A stretch of DNA of 62,246 bases, from NCBI GenBank assembly GCA_017645275.1, contig JAGCPH010000048.1, forward strand, positions 1 through 62,246. The letters are read 5' to 3'. Origin of the DNA: Bacteroidales bacterium. GTDB taxonomy: Bacteria; Bacteroidota; Bacteroidia; Bacteroidales; F082. Shown here one piece after another: positions 1-8,835 of this stretch; positions within the stretch are counted from its first letter, which is position 1; each line of letters starts with the position of its first letter. The notes beneath the pieces were generated by a model, which worked only from the letters and a program-made list of their open reading frames with translations, had not been told where the DNA came from and did no database searches. A program made the translations under genes and the position numbers.

Positions 1-600
1 CTTTCCGCTAGGCGTTGGGTGTTATGATATAGAAAGGCGAGGTTGTGCAGGATCATGGCCATACCAGGCTCATAGGCTCGCGGGTTGACTTGCACAAGAC
101 GTCTGTATATTTCCAAGGCTTCAAGATACATGGCCTCACTTTCCGCTAGGCGTTGTGTGTCCTTATATAAACTGGCGAGATTGTTCAGCGTCATGGCCAG
201 TTCGGGCTCATAGGCTTGCAGGTTGACTTGCGCCAAGCGTCTGTATATTTCCAAGGCTTCATTATACATAGCCTCAGTTTCCGCTAGGCGTTGGGTGTCT
301 TTGTATAGATTGGCTAGGTTGTTCAACGTCATTGCCACATCGGACTCATAGGCTTGCGGATTACCTTGCGCCAGGCTTCTGTATATTTCCAAGGCTTCAT
401 TATACATAGCCTCACTTTCCGCTAGGCGTTGGGTGTTATGATATAGAAAGGCGAGGTTGTGCAGGATCATGGCCATACCAGGCTCATAGGCTCGCGGGTT
501 GACTTGCACAAGACGTCTGTATATTTCCAAGGCTTCATTATACATAGCCTCACTTTCCGCTAGGCATTGGGTGTCCTTGTATAGATTGGCGAGGTTGTTC
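1..600 (-). repeat. Tandem 138-bp (46-residue) TPR-coding repeats
   Basis: Units start at 1, 139, 277, 415 and 553, each 138 bp, and encode 46-residue TPR units. Positions 1-123 are identical to 415-537, three units apart, while the intervening units differ at several sites. That pattern points to recent segmental duplication or gene conversion, and the array continues past the window edge. Confidence 0.9.
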
Positions 601-1589
601 AGTAATGCTGCTCTATTATTTTGACACTCTATGCTATTCATGTCTGTTTCATTGTCAATTAGATGCAGGGCACGATTATAATAATTTATAGCTTCTTGAT
701 GGTTGTTCTGGCTTTGGCAAAAAAGCGCATATTCATACAAAACATCAAAAGTGTTCACCTTGTCAGCAATGCGTTTGAGGTATTTGCCAGCTTCTTCCCA
801 CTCACCGCTGTTCTTTAAGAGGGCGACACTACTCTTCATCTGTTCCACGAGTGTATACAGTTTGCTGTCGCTTTGTTGCAGTTCTTGCTGCACGGCCTCG
901 TTGTGAGCCGTTTCCTTGTCAAACTCTTCCGCCAGCTTCAACGACTTTAACCTTTCAATGGCTTCTTCCGTCTCTCCGCACTGATACATTTCCAGTATCT
1001 CCTGCATCTTATCGTCCAGCTCACTCATGTCAATACGGGCCAAGTCATCGGCGTATTTGTCTATCTCTTTTTGCAGTTTCTCCAGCCTCTCATATGCAAC
1101 ATTTAATGCATTCTCCAAATCATCCTGTTTTATCTTGCCTTCCTCAAGCTGTTTTTCCAGCTCTTCTTTTTGTTGGTCATATTTTCGCTTAGCGTCTTTG
1201 CGCCCGAGTTCGATATATTCTTGTTTCTGCCTATCAAACTCGTCGGCATCGCAGAGAACAAGGCAAAGTGGCTCCTTGCGGATGCTCCATTCGTCCACGG
1301 CATGTTGGTTGAAGACCATCATCTCACGTTTGGTCACTGCCACCAAACCGATACGATCACCCATCTTCCGATTGCTGAATGTAAGTTCGAAAGATCCCGT
1401 GCTGTCGCTTATAGCAGGCTGCCTTTCTGGGTCATATTTGATAACCACATTGGGCAATGGTGTACGAGGATTTTTGCCGTTGTATCTGTAACTTACACCT
1501 TTTTGAATTTGCACTTGGGCGAAGCTTATGGTTGTAATGAACAAACTAATAAAAAGAAGAACATGTTTTGTTAGTTTGTTTATTATCAT
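1..1589 (-). CDS. Secreted TPR-repeat protein, 3' end beyond window
   Basis: Open on the minus strand from an ATG at 1589 to the left edge, so the C-terminus is missing. The first 25 residues form a signal peptide ending in SFAQ. A small beta domain (about 30-110) resembles the carboxypeptidase-regulatory-like folds common in Bacteroidota surface proteins. Residues 115-180 are charged and helical, probably coiled coil. From about residue 290 there are TPRs, the later ones strictly 46 residues long and of kinesin-light-chain type (LNNLANLYKDTQRLAESEAM). An in-frame ATG at 1613 would add eight polar residues ahead of the signal peptide, so 1589 is preferred. TPRs bind other proteins; no enzyme domain is visible in the part present. 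The position at the edge of a TIR gene cluster suggests, but does not show, a shared role. Confidence 0.85.
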   Translation of the reverse strand, partial: MIINKLTKHVLLFISLFITTISFAQVQIQKGVSYRYNGKNPRTPLPNVVIKYDPERQPAISDSTGSFELTFSNRKMGDRIGLVAVTKREMMVFNQHAVDEWSIRKEPLCLVLCDADEFDRQKQEYIELGRKDAKRKYDQQKEELEKQLEEGKIKQDDLENALNVAYERLEKLQKEIDKYADDLARIDMSELDDKMQEILEMYQCGETEEAIERLKSLKLAEEFDKETAHNEAVQQELQQSDSKLYTLVEQMKSSVALLKNSGEWEEAGKYLKRIADKVNTFDVLYEYALFCQSQNNHQEAINYYNRALHLIDNETDMNSIECQNNRAALLNNLANLYKDTQCLAESEAMYNEALEIYRRLVQVNPRAYEPGMAMILHNLAFLYHNTQRLAESEAMYNEALEIYRSLAQGNPQAYESDVAMTLNNLANLYKDTQRLAETEAMYNEALEIYRRLAQVNLQAYEPELAMTLNNLASLYKDTQRLAESEAMYLEALEIYRRLVQVNPRAYEPGMAMILHNLAFLYHNTQRLAE

Positions 1590-1736
1590 TTTGCAATAGT
1601 AATCTTGCTTCATATTTCAATGATATATTGTGTTTGTTATTGTTTGTTTATCATATTTTCTTCACGCACCTGTAACATCAAATTATTTTTCCAAAACTTT
1701 TGTCTGTTTTTCACTTCTTACCCCCAAGCCCACACC

Positions 1737-2027
1737 TTACTTCTTTTCTATCTTCCACCCCAACTTCAGTATCAGTTTTAGTGTCTCAATAGCTGTATTG
1801 CGGTCATATTCTTTCTCGCTTTCTGGAAGCTCGTCGTAATCAACTAGACAAGGGTGTTTCTTCAAGTTGTCGTTACGCTCTAGGCCGTAGGTCCAGCCGT
1901 CGTTAAACCGGCCTAACGCCCATATGTCGTGCACGTTGCGAGCCATCTGCTCGGTTAGTTGTTTCAGTTCACTCGACAATTCGATATCGGAGGTGTTGAT
2001 AGGTGTTGGGATGTATGTTATGTTCAT
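1737..2027 (-). CDS. RyR (ryanodine receptor repeat) domain protein
   Basis: A 96-residue protein that is essentially one RyR domain (Pfam RyR family). It opens with YIPTPINTSDIEL, has NVHDIWALGRFNDGWTYG in the middle, then KHPCLVDYDELPESEKEYDR and a helix TAIETLKLILKLGWKI. In animals this domain repeats in the cytoplasmic part of ryanodine-receptor calcium channels; stand-alone prokaryotic versions have no settled function and are thought to bind a small ligand. The ATG at 2027 is chosen because the longer reading starts at TTG inside the -7 promoter element. It has its own promoter and lies between the TPR gene and the DUF4062-TPR gene, with three TIR genes beyond. A sensor for a nucleotide-derived signal made by the TIR proteins is an inference. 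Confidence 0.88.
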   Translation of the reverse strand: MNITYIPTPINTSDIELSSELKQLTEQMARNVHDIWALGRFNDGWTYGLERNDNLKKHPCLVDYDELPESEKEYDRNTAIETLKLILKLGWKIEKK

Positions 2028-2048
2028 CGTTTGTGAATTTTGAGGGTA

Positions 2049-2080
2049 CAAATGTATGAATTTTATTTTGAATTGCCAAA
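2049..2080 (-). promoter_or_regulatory. Bacteroidetes-type promoter of the RyR gene
   Basis: On the minus strand TTTG (2080-2077) is followed after 20 bp by TACATTTG (2056-2049), matching TTTG-N20-TAnnTTTG. The ATG at 2027 lies 22 nt downstream, which supports that start. Confidence 0.7.
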
Positions 2081-2184
2081 CTATATATGTGAGATATTCT
2101 TCAACTTTGCCAACATTTTGTATTTTATTGAGATTATATATGACTGTATCTATATATTACAAGTCTGTATAAATACTTTACAAC

Positions 2185-4680
2185 TTACATTTTTATTCCC
2201 AACACATCATTTATTTCATTATATAAACCATCTTCATTATTAACTAACTCATCAGAAATCTTTTCCCAATCATAAAAAGAAAACTTTTCATTAGTGCCGA
2301 GTGTTTCGTCCCCCATGAGCTCCACTCTAGCAATATCATTTTGTATAGATTCTAATTTGTTATGATGATTTACACTGCTTTCATTTCTACGTGTTTCAAT
2401 TTCCAAAACCTTATTATAAAATGCCAATGCCTCCCTATAAAAACATTTAAATTCGAACACTCTCCCAATATTATATATTAATGACACTGTTGAACAATGC
2501 CCAACTCCCAAATTCTTTGTCATTATCGTTAAGGCTTTAAAAAAATGAATCAAAGACTTGTCATAGTCGTGTTTTGCAAGATAGTATCCTAATGCTATAT
2601 GCACATCTGCTGTTGTTTGGTGTTCTTTACCCAACTGAAGTTCACATCGCCCTACCGACTCCGCTAGTAATCCCCATGCTTTGTCAAAATTATTGTATTC
2701 GTTATAATCAAAATCTAATATAGCCATGTTAGAATATATAGTGCTAAGATAATCGATATTAGCATTATCTTTCTCCCATATTTTCAATGCTTTTTCATAA
2801 TTGGCTATTGCTTTTTCATAATCCCCCTTTTCACCTCTCTTGTGGTACAGATGTCCTATATTATTAAAATATTTAGCAGTATCAGGATGTTCGTCACCCA
2901 GTTGTTCTCTTCTGATATCATACGACAACTTATATAACCTCAACGCCCTGTTATATCTTTTCATATTAACGTATAATAAGCCACTCCTTTCATATGAATC
3001 AGCCATAGATAACGTCTTTTCACCATGTATTCTTCTTAACAATTGTCTTTGTTTTGAAAACAGACCTAATGCCTTAATATTATCTTGTTCACACGCTCCG
3101 TAAAGGTACAGGAACATTGCATATTCGCCTAATAATTTGGAATAAGATCTATTATCTAATGAAACTCTTCCTGCCATTTCATCAACTTGCGAATATATTT
3201 GTTTAACTCTTGAGATTCGTCCTTCTATAGGTTGTTTTGAATCAGCCATTATTGTACTAATCGTCAATAACAATTCCTCAATAGCACTAAAAATGTCTTG
3301 CCGCATCAATTCGGTGATTTCTCTGCTCTCAATAAAGTTCCCCAAAAGACGCTTTGCATCTTCCAATGCTTCATCAAGAATAATATTAGCCCTTTCAACA
3401 TCTCCGACTTCAAAGGCTTTGATAGCCCTTTTCATGCGAGCAGTAAAACGTTTTCCTTGTAATTGTGCAACACGCATGGCAACATCAAACAAAAACTGCT
3501 GGTGTTGGTCAAATTCTTTTTGCAGACTATTATATTCATCTAATAATTTTTGGAGTCTTTGCTCTCTACGAGGGTCATTATGATATGTTTTAACATCTAT
3601 ACGAGCATCCTCAATCTCTTCTGGAAGTTCTAGCAATCTTTTATTCATACGTTGATAGTCCTTGTTGAGTTTTGCAAATGGAATATTACCAACATTAACA
3701 ATTGGCACATTTCCCACGAACAAACTACCTCCATTATGATTAATCAATCTATTATCCAGAACATTTTGCATCATCATTAGTTGAAGTACAAAATTCAAGT
3801 TCATCGTATCAACATTTTCATATCGGCAGAAAAAATGACCATATTCAGTTTCGAAACTTGCTTTAAACTCTGATAAAGCTTTGTCTGCGACATCTTTATC
3901 TGTCTCCTTAAAGAAAATATATAAGTGTTTGGGATTATTCCCTGCTTTTAAACTAGTATAAGCATAATCCACATTATCTTTCGCACATTCTGGAAGTTTA
4001 TGCCAATAGACATTTAAGCACATGTCGCAATCGCTTATTTGCTTTTTGAATTCGGCCATTCTGTCCGAACATTTCACACGTCGCAATCGGATTCCTGTTT
4101 TGATCAATGCTTCGTTCAAATGAGCCATTATATCCGTAAACTCTAACTTATCCTCTTCTAACTCATTCAATCCGGCAACCATTACATTTATATCACGGAT
4201 CGGTTGAACCGCATCACTTCTTCCTTCAACATTTGACAAAAACTTCACCACTTCTTCTTTCAATTGGGTATCATCGTCAAACGACACAGGCGTACAGCCA
4301 TACTCTTGCTTGATATTGCACAGAAAACCTTTTAGATTCTCGTCGGCATCAGCACCATCATTTTTCACTAAAACCAGAACCTTTTTAAGGTTATTACCAG
4401 CTTTTTGTTCATTTATTGCATCCTTAAATTCCTCGACAGTATATTTTCCAAGAGTCTTACTAAACATCGTAATACAGACATCACAATCGCGAAGTCGCCG
4501 CAAATATTGGTCTTCTTTTCGTTCCACACGCAAGGCAGTATCGACATATTCCCATTTAACTGGTTGATAATACACCTTTTCAGTACTCAAATCGGTCAAT
4601 AGGTCAACAAGTACAAGGCGTTCGTGATGCATCTCTGAAGAAGATGCGATGAAGATCTTTTTTGTTAGTTGTGTATTCAT
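2185..4680 (-). CDS. Tandem DUF4062-like / helical / TPR protein
   Basis: An 831-residue soluble protein. Residues 7-155 resemble DUF4062, a Rossmann-like domain related to TIR-type signalling folds (KIFIASSSEMHHERLVLVDLL, then a CDVCITMFSKTLGKYTVEEF core). Residues 160-310 look like a second, diverged copy (INVMVAGLNELEEDKLEF, CDMCLNVYWHKLPECAKDNV). Residues 340-470 are helical and charged. Residues 515-780 contain kinesin-light-chain-like TPRs such as HPDTAKYFNNIGHLYHKRG. No signal peptide or membrane helix is seen. The gene starts 47 nt after the TIR-WD40 gene on the same strand and probably belongs to its operon. The role could be as cytoplasmic partner or regulator of the membrane TIR proteins; that is inference. 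The second DUF4062 assignment is weaker than the first. Confidence 0.75.
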   Translation of the reverse strand: MNTQLTKKIFIASSSEMHHERLVLVDLLTDLSTEKVYYQPVKWEYVDTALRVERKEDQYLRRLRDCDVCITMFSKTLGKYTVEEFKDAINEQKAGNNLKKVLVLVKNDGADADENLKGFLCNIKQEYGCTPVSFDDDTQLKEEVVKFLSNVEGRSDAVQPIRDINVMVAGLNELEEDKLEFTDIMAHLNEALIKTGIRLRRVKCSDRMAEFKKQISDCDMCLNVYWHKLPECAKDNVDYAYTSLKAGNNPKHLYIFFKETDKDVADKALSEFKASFETEYGHFFCRYENVDTMNLNFVLQLMMMQNVLDNRLINHNGGSLFVGNVPIVNVGNIPFAKLNKDYQRMNKRLLELPEEIEDARIDVKTYHNDPRREQRLQKLLDEYNSLQKEFDQHQQFLFDVAMRVAQLQGKRFTARMKRAIKAFEVGDVERANIILDEALEDAKRLLGNFIESREITELMRQDIFSAIEELLLTISTIMADSKQPIEGRISRVKQIYSQVDEMAGRVSLDNRSYSKLLGEYAMFLYLYGACEQDNIKALGLFSKQRQLLRRIHGEKTLSMADSYERSGLLYVNMKRYNRALRLYKLSYDIRREQLGDEHPDTAKYFNNIGHLYHKRGEKGDYEKAIANYEKALKIWEKDNANIDYLSTIYSNMAILDFDYNEYNNFDKAWGLLAESVGRCELQLGKEHQTTADVHIALGYYLAKHDYDKSLIHFFKALTIMTKNLGVGHCSTVSLIYNIGRVFEFKCFYREALAFYNKVLEIETRRNESSVNHHNKLESIQNDIARVELMGDETLGTNEKFSFYDWEKISDELVNNEDGLYNEINDVLGIKM

Positions 4681-4727
4681 AGGTCAAAAGGGGGTATTAC
4701 ATTCTTAACTGTGTTACAAGCATATTA

Positions 4728-7367
4728 TTATTCAAGATAATACTTCCTGCGTTCTTCTGGCGTCAGTGGACGATCTTTGAAGCGCTCGCGGGTTTGGTCT
4801 AGGAGTTCTTGAAGAGGTGGAAAGTCCCAAATTCTGATTGCACCATCGTCAGATACAGAAACAATGTTTCTATCATTTGGACTGAATGATACAGATATGA
4901 CACCCAATGTATGTCCATATAATGTTAATATATGGTTGCCGGTGAGAACATCCCATATTCTTATAGTATTGTCGCTGGAAGCGGATGCGATATATTTCCC
5001 ATCATGACTGAATGACACATAGTTCACATAATCGGCATGTCCTTCCAAGATATGGAGCGGTAGTTCCAAATAAGTATCCCAAATTATGATTTTTTTGTCC
5101 CATGACGCCGATGCGATAAGTTTGCCATCCGGGCTGAATACTGCATGTTTTACAATGGATTTGTGACCTTTCATAACATGAATGGGTTGACCTGTTTTGG
5201 CATCCCATGTTCTGACGGTATTGTCATCGGAAGCTGTCACAATAAGTTTACCATCTGGACTGAATACGGAAGACCTTACTATATATGGAGGTACATCTAA
5301 TGTATGAATTAATTGACCGGTTATCGCATTCCAAATTTTAACATCTGTTGAGGCCGAAACCATACTTTTCCCGTCAAGGCTGAATGACACCATTTCAATT
5401 TGAGATTCTTGTTGTGGTGATATATGCTCAATTTCATCAGTTTCAGTGTTGTAAATCCCAATTCTTTTATCAAATGTTGAATAAGCGATTAGTTTCCCAT
5501 CAGGAGAAAATGCCACAGGACAACGTGAATTGATCTTGAATTCACGGAGTATCTCGCCAGTCATGATATCCAACACACAAATTTTGTCTCCTGCTTCATA
5601 TACAATGTGACGATTGTTGCGATAGTATGTGGTCGAACTGACAAATAGTGCATTTAATGTGTACAAAAGGCTATGAGGTTCGACATTCCATAGTCTGGCA
5701 GAATTGTCATAGGAACCTGATATAATACGTTTTCCATCGGAGCTGTATGTTGCGAATCTTATTGCGGCTGTATGTCCTTTTAAAACTTTAACAGGCAAAC
5801 CAGTCTCTACATCCCAAACACGCACTGTTTTGTCGTTGGATGTTGAGACAACTTGTTTGTTGTCAGGGCTAAAAACGACAGTATTAACACTGTCATCATG
5901 GCCATTAATCGTTTTTAGATGATGCCCCGTAACAGCATCCCATATTATAATGGATTTGTCCATTGAGGAAGAGACAATCTTTGTGCCATCATAACTATAT
6001 GCAACATCTTGGACACTTCCTGTATGCCCTATTAAAGTATAGAGACAACATTCCTTTTCAACATCCCAAATACGTACTGTCCTATCATCTGAGGCGGATG
6101 CAATATATTTGCCATCATGGCTGTAAGCTATGGAATTGACCGTGTTTGTGTGACCTTTAAAGACATGCGTCGGCTGTTCTGTTGCAATGTTCCATATCAC
6201 AACCGTGCTATCTAAAGAAGCGGCCGATGCTATATACGTCTCGTCAGGGCTGAATATGGCTTCATTAATACCTTCACCATGACAACCCAATGTATGCAAT
6301 AGTTCTCCTGACGAAGTGTCCCAAATACCCATCGATCCACCTGAATAACTTATCAACAATTGACTGCAGTCAGAATTGAAAACCGCCGAATATGCTCCCA
6401 AAGTAAAGAACCCTGTCACAATACGTATTATTTGCCCTGATGATGTGTTCCAAATTCTCAATGTGTCATCTATTGAAATTGTAATAATTTGTGCACTGTC
6501 AGGAACAAATGAAGCTGTGATAATTCCTGCAACAGGAAGTATTGCAGTGTTTTCGTCCCACGCTTTTCTTAAAGCCGCCTCAGCTTCGCTGACACATGGA
6601 CGATCTGAGGGATTGTAAACATTGTCAGGCAATACTTTCATTAATAATCTTTGGGCTGTATACGTATCTCCTTTAACAATAAGATCTTGCGCTTTCTCTG
6701 ACACAAACCTTGACTGGTTTTCCATCATCTTCCAGTCTTTTTCCTTAATTTCTCTATATTGCCACCATATCCAGCCAGCTACGCCAGCCATTAAAAGGAA
6801 ACCGATTACGCTTGCAGCGACAATCCAATTTCTCCGTCTCTTTTGTTCCCTCTCCCATCTCTGCCACAGCTCGTCAAACTTCAGCCCAAACATTTGAGCC
6901 ACCACCTTCACTGCTGCAGCATCACGGCCCATCTCGTTGATGTTCACACCTAAAAGCTCTTGATCTGCAGGCATTTCCCTCAACGTTACAGGGAAACACT
7001 CTTCTTCGGGATTTTGCGCATGAGCAGTACCTCCGATGATAAACGGAATAATCTTATCGCTCCGCCCCATATCGATGAAAGCTTTCACCTCCTTGCTAAC
7101 CCATTCCGAATGAGCGGCATGTGGCGAACAAATCACTATCAGATACTGCGAGTTTTCAAGTGCATCATTAATTTCTTCGGCCAAAACGCCACCCGCCAAA
7201 TCGGATTTATCTCTGAATATAGGACGAATCTCTTTCGGCAAGTCGCTCCTCCCGTTCAGATTCGACGGCAGCTTGTAATGCTCCAGCTTGTGCTGAAGCC
7301 ACTTGGCCCATTCCTCATCCTCGCGTTTGTAACTAATGAAAGCGAAATAGCGTTTTCCTTTATCCAT
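4728..7367 (-). CDS. TIR-TM-WD40 membrane receptor-like protein
   Basis: An 879-residue protein in three parts. The TIR domain (about 5-165) begins RYFAFISYKREDEEW and has SEWVSKEVKAF, where E93 aligns with the glutamate that is catalytic in NAD-cleaving TIRs such as SARM1. One membrane helix follows (about 181-202), preceded by KRRR, so by the positive-inside rule the TIR faces the cytoplasm. From about 270 to 860 there are 14 WD40 repeats (for example VRIWDV, IIIWDA), enough for two seven-bladed propellers, which would then lie in the periplasm. It starts 22 nt after the upstream TIR gene and precedes the DUF4062-TPR gene, so the three form an operon. The domain calls are clear. NADase activity and outward-facing propellers are inferred. 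A cytoplasmic propeller is possible if the hydrophobic stretch is not membrane spanning. Confidence 0.9.
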   Translation of the reverse strand: MDKGKRYFAFISYKREDEEWAKWLQHKLEHYKLPSNLNGRSDLPKEIRPIFRDKSDLAGGVLAEEINDALENSQYLIVICSPHAAHSEWVSKEVKAFIDMGRSDKIIPFIIGGTAHAQNPEEECFPVTLREMPADQELLGVNINEMGRDAAAVKVVAQMFGLKFDELWQRWEREQKRRRNWIVAASVIGFLLMAGVAGWIWWQYREIKEKDWKMMENQSRFVSEKAQDLIVKGDTYTAQRLLMKVLPDNVYNPSDRPCVSEAEAALRKAWDENTAILPVAGIITASFVPDSAQIITISIDDTLRIWNTSSGQIIRIVTGFFTLGAYSAVFNSDCSQLLISYSGGSMGIWDTSSGELLHTLGCHGEGINEAIFSPDETYIASAASLDSTVVIWNIATEQPTHVFKGHTNTVNSIAYSHDGKYIASASDDRTVRIWDVEKECCLYTLIGHTGSVQDVAYSYDGTKIVSSSMDKSIIIWDAVTGHHLKTINGHDDSVNTVVFSPDNKQVVSTSNDKTVRVWDVETGLPVKVLKGHTAAIRFATYSSDGKRIISGSYDNSARLWNVEPHSLLYTLNALFVSSTTYYRNNRHIVYEAGDKICVLDIMTGEILREFKINSRCPVAFSPDGKLIAYSTFDKRIGIYNTETDEIEHISPQQESQIEMVSFSLDGKSMVSASTDVKIWNAITGQLIHTLDVPPYIVRSSVFSPDGKLIVTASDDNTVRTWDAKTGQPIHVMKGHKSIVKHAVFSPDGKLIASASWDKKIIIWDTYLELPLHILEGHADYVNYVSFSHDGKYIASASSDNTIRIWDVLTGNHILTLYGHTLGVISVSFSPNDRNIVSVSDDGAIRIWDFPPLQELLDQTRERFKDRPLTPEERRKYYLE

Positions 7368-7388
7368 ATTACATGAAGTTTTGACTTA

Positions 7389-8627
7389 CTATTTTTCAAC
7401 ATCATAAACCAACCGCACTCCGCGGCCGTCGGCTCTGCCGTAAGCATGATACGATGGCGTGAGACTGCAGTCTTCGATAAACACGTAATATGCCTTTGCG
7501 TTGTCGAAAGGTGTTTGCGACCAATAGTATCCGATTTCGCCTTCGTTGTCGACTCTGGTTCCATCGCGATAGCCAGTTGCCGGCATAAAGGCAGCTCCAT
7601 TAGCCTCAAATATTGTGGTCCAATCAGACTGCGAGATGCTGTTTGCGTTAAAATCAGCCTTGTCGTCGTTGGCTTTGTTTAGTTTATAGTCATTGCAATT
7701 CCAGTTATCCGGTAACAGAATCACTCCGTTCACACCGTTGACAATGGCTTTAGCATATTTGATATTTGTCTTGCGACCGTTAAACACATACTCCCACTCG
7801 CTGTTGGTAAGAGTGCGCCAGCGTTTGTCGCTCCCATTGATAATGATGTTGTTGCCCCATTCTTTAAACGGTTGGTATTTGGTGCTTTGTTTAGCTGTGT
7901 CGGTTGGGTTTTCACCAGTACCCCACCCCAACAAGTCTATCCAACCATCATAATCGGGCGATATTTTGGTATTGCCTTTTCCTATTATATCCCATTGATT
8001 TTCAGCAAACCGCCATGTGTCGGTAGAAGCCTGATACTGAAGATTGCCTTTCGAAAAAACAACCTTATTGGTTGGAGAGACTGAAAAAGCAGCGCCCATC
8101 TCTATTATCGTCTTAGGCTTGTAAAAGGCTGCAAACAAGACCGAAGCAACAATTATTACTCCCAAGACCATCCACAAAAACTTGAGTTTTGATTTCTTTT
8201 CTATCTCTTCACCTTTATCAGTTATCTCCTCCCGATTCAGTCTTTTTCTTAAATCCCTAACCAGTTTCTTGCATTGCTCATCCGACTTGGCATCAATAAA
8301 ATCGATATGTTGGAAATGAAACATAAACCAGTCGCGCAGACCCTTGCCGTCGATCACCACCGGAATTATTTTCTTTTTCTTCTGCTCGGCATAATAAACT
8401 TCGCGTTTGGTCCAATCCGACTTCAACGAATTGTCTGACAACACAAACAGCACTATCTGAGCGGAATCAATTGCCTGAATGATCTTGTTTTCAAACTGCT
8501 CGCCACTCTCAATGCCATCCAAATCAATCCAACATTGAGTGCCGACTTCTTTATTGATTTTATCAATAAAAGGCAAGACTATAGCTTTATCTTCCCTGGA
8601 ATAGCTTATAAAAATGTCGTTTTGCAT
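7389..8627 (-). CDS. TIR-TM protein with C-type-lectin-like C-terminal domain
   Basis: A 412-residue protein. The TIR domain (1-130) starts MQNDIFISYSREDK and has SDWTKREVYYA, in which E76 matches the catalytic glutamate of enzymatic TIRs. A membrane helix at about 150-168 follows a lysine-rich stretch, giving a TIR-inside topology. Residues 180-412 form a domain with FSKGNLQYQASTDTWRFAEN, GWIDLLGWGT and a final GRGVRLVYD, the pattern of the Fibrobacter major paralogous (FISUMP, TIGR02145-like) family, likely a C-type-lectin/formylglycine-enzyme fold. The same domain closes the secreted protein at 45877-47739. First gene of a minus-strand operon with the TIR-WD40 and DUF4062-TPR genes and divergent from a third TIR gene. 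Domain calls are firm; ligand and activity are unknown. Confidence 0.88.
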   Translation of the reverse strand: MQNDIFISYSREDKAIVLPFIDKINKEVGTQCWIDLDGIESGEQFENKIIQAIDSAQIVLFVLSDNSLKSDWTKREVYYAEQKKKKIIPVVIDGKGLRDWFMFHFQHIDFIDAKSDEQCKKLVRDLRKRLNREEITDKGEEIEKKSKLKFLWMVLGVIIVASVLFAAFYKPKTIIEMGAAFSVSPTNKVVFSKGNLQYQASTDTWRFAENQWDIIGKGNTKISPDYDGWIDLLGWGTGENPTDTAKQSTKYQPFKEWGNNIIINGSDKRWRTLTNSEWEYVFNGRKTNIKYAKAIVNGVNGVILLPDNWNCNDYKLNKANDDKADFNANSISQSDWTTIFEANGAAFMPATGYRDGTRVDNEGEIGYYWSQTPFDNAKAYYVFIEDCSLTPSYHAYGRADGRGVRLVYDVEK

Positions 8628-8641
8628 AATGAAAGTTTTGG

Positions 8642-8672
8642 CAAAATTAAAAATAGTATTTCACTTTTCCAA
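8642..8672 (-). promoter_or_regulatory. Promoter of the minus-strand TIR operon
   Basis: On the minus strand TTG (8672-8670) is followed after 20 bp by TAATTTTG (8649-8642), fitting the Bacteroidetes consensus. The TIR start codon at 8627 lies 14 nt downstream. Confidence 0.65.
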
Positions 8673-8781
8673 GAAAAATCTTAATAAATGGCTATTGAGA
8701 TTCCTCACCCATTCTTTGCTACAGCTAGTAATCTAAATGATTGCAGTATAATTGGGGATTTTTCTTTACAAAAAAGCAAGA

Positions 8782-8807
8782 TTGTTTTATAATATTTATT
8801 AACTTTG
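8782..8807 (+). promoter_or_regulatory. Likely promoter of the plus-strand TIR gene
   Basis: TAACTTTG at 8800-8807 fits the -7 element and lies 28 nt before the ATG at 8836. The nearest TTG (8782-8784) is only 15 bp upstream, so the -33 part is poor. Together with 8642-8672 this makes 8628-8835 a divergent control region for the TIR genes. Confidence 0.5.
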
Positions 8808-8835
8808 CGAGCACAAACAATTACTTTTTCTTTAT

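Noticed and set aside
7256-7609. A 117-residue minus-strand frame across the junction of the two TIR genes
   Set aside because: It overlaps both TIR genes in another frame and has no domain similarity.
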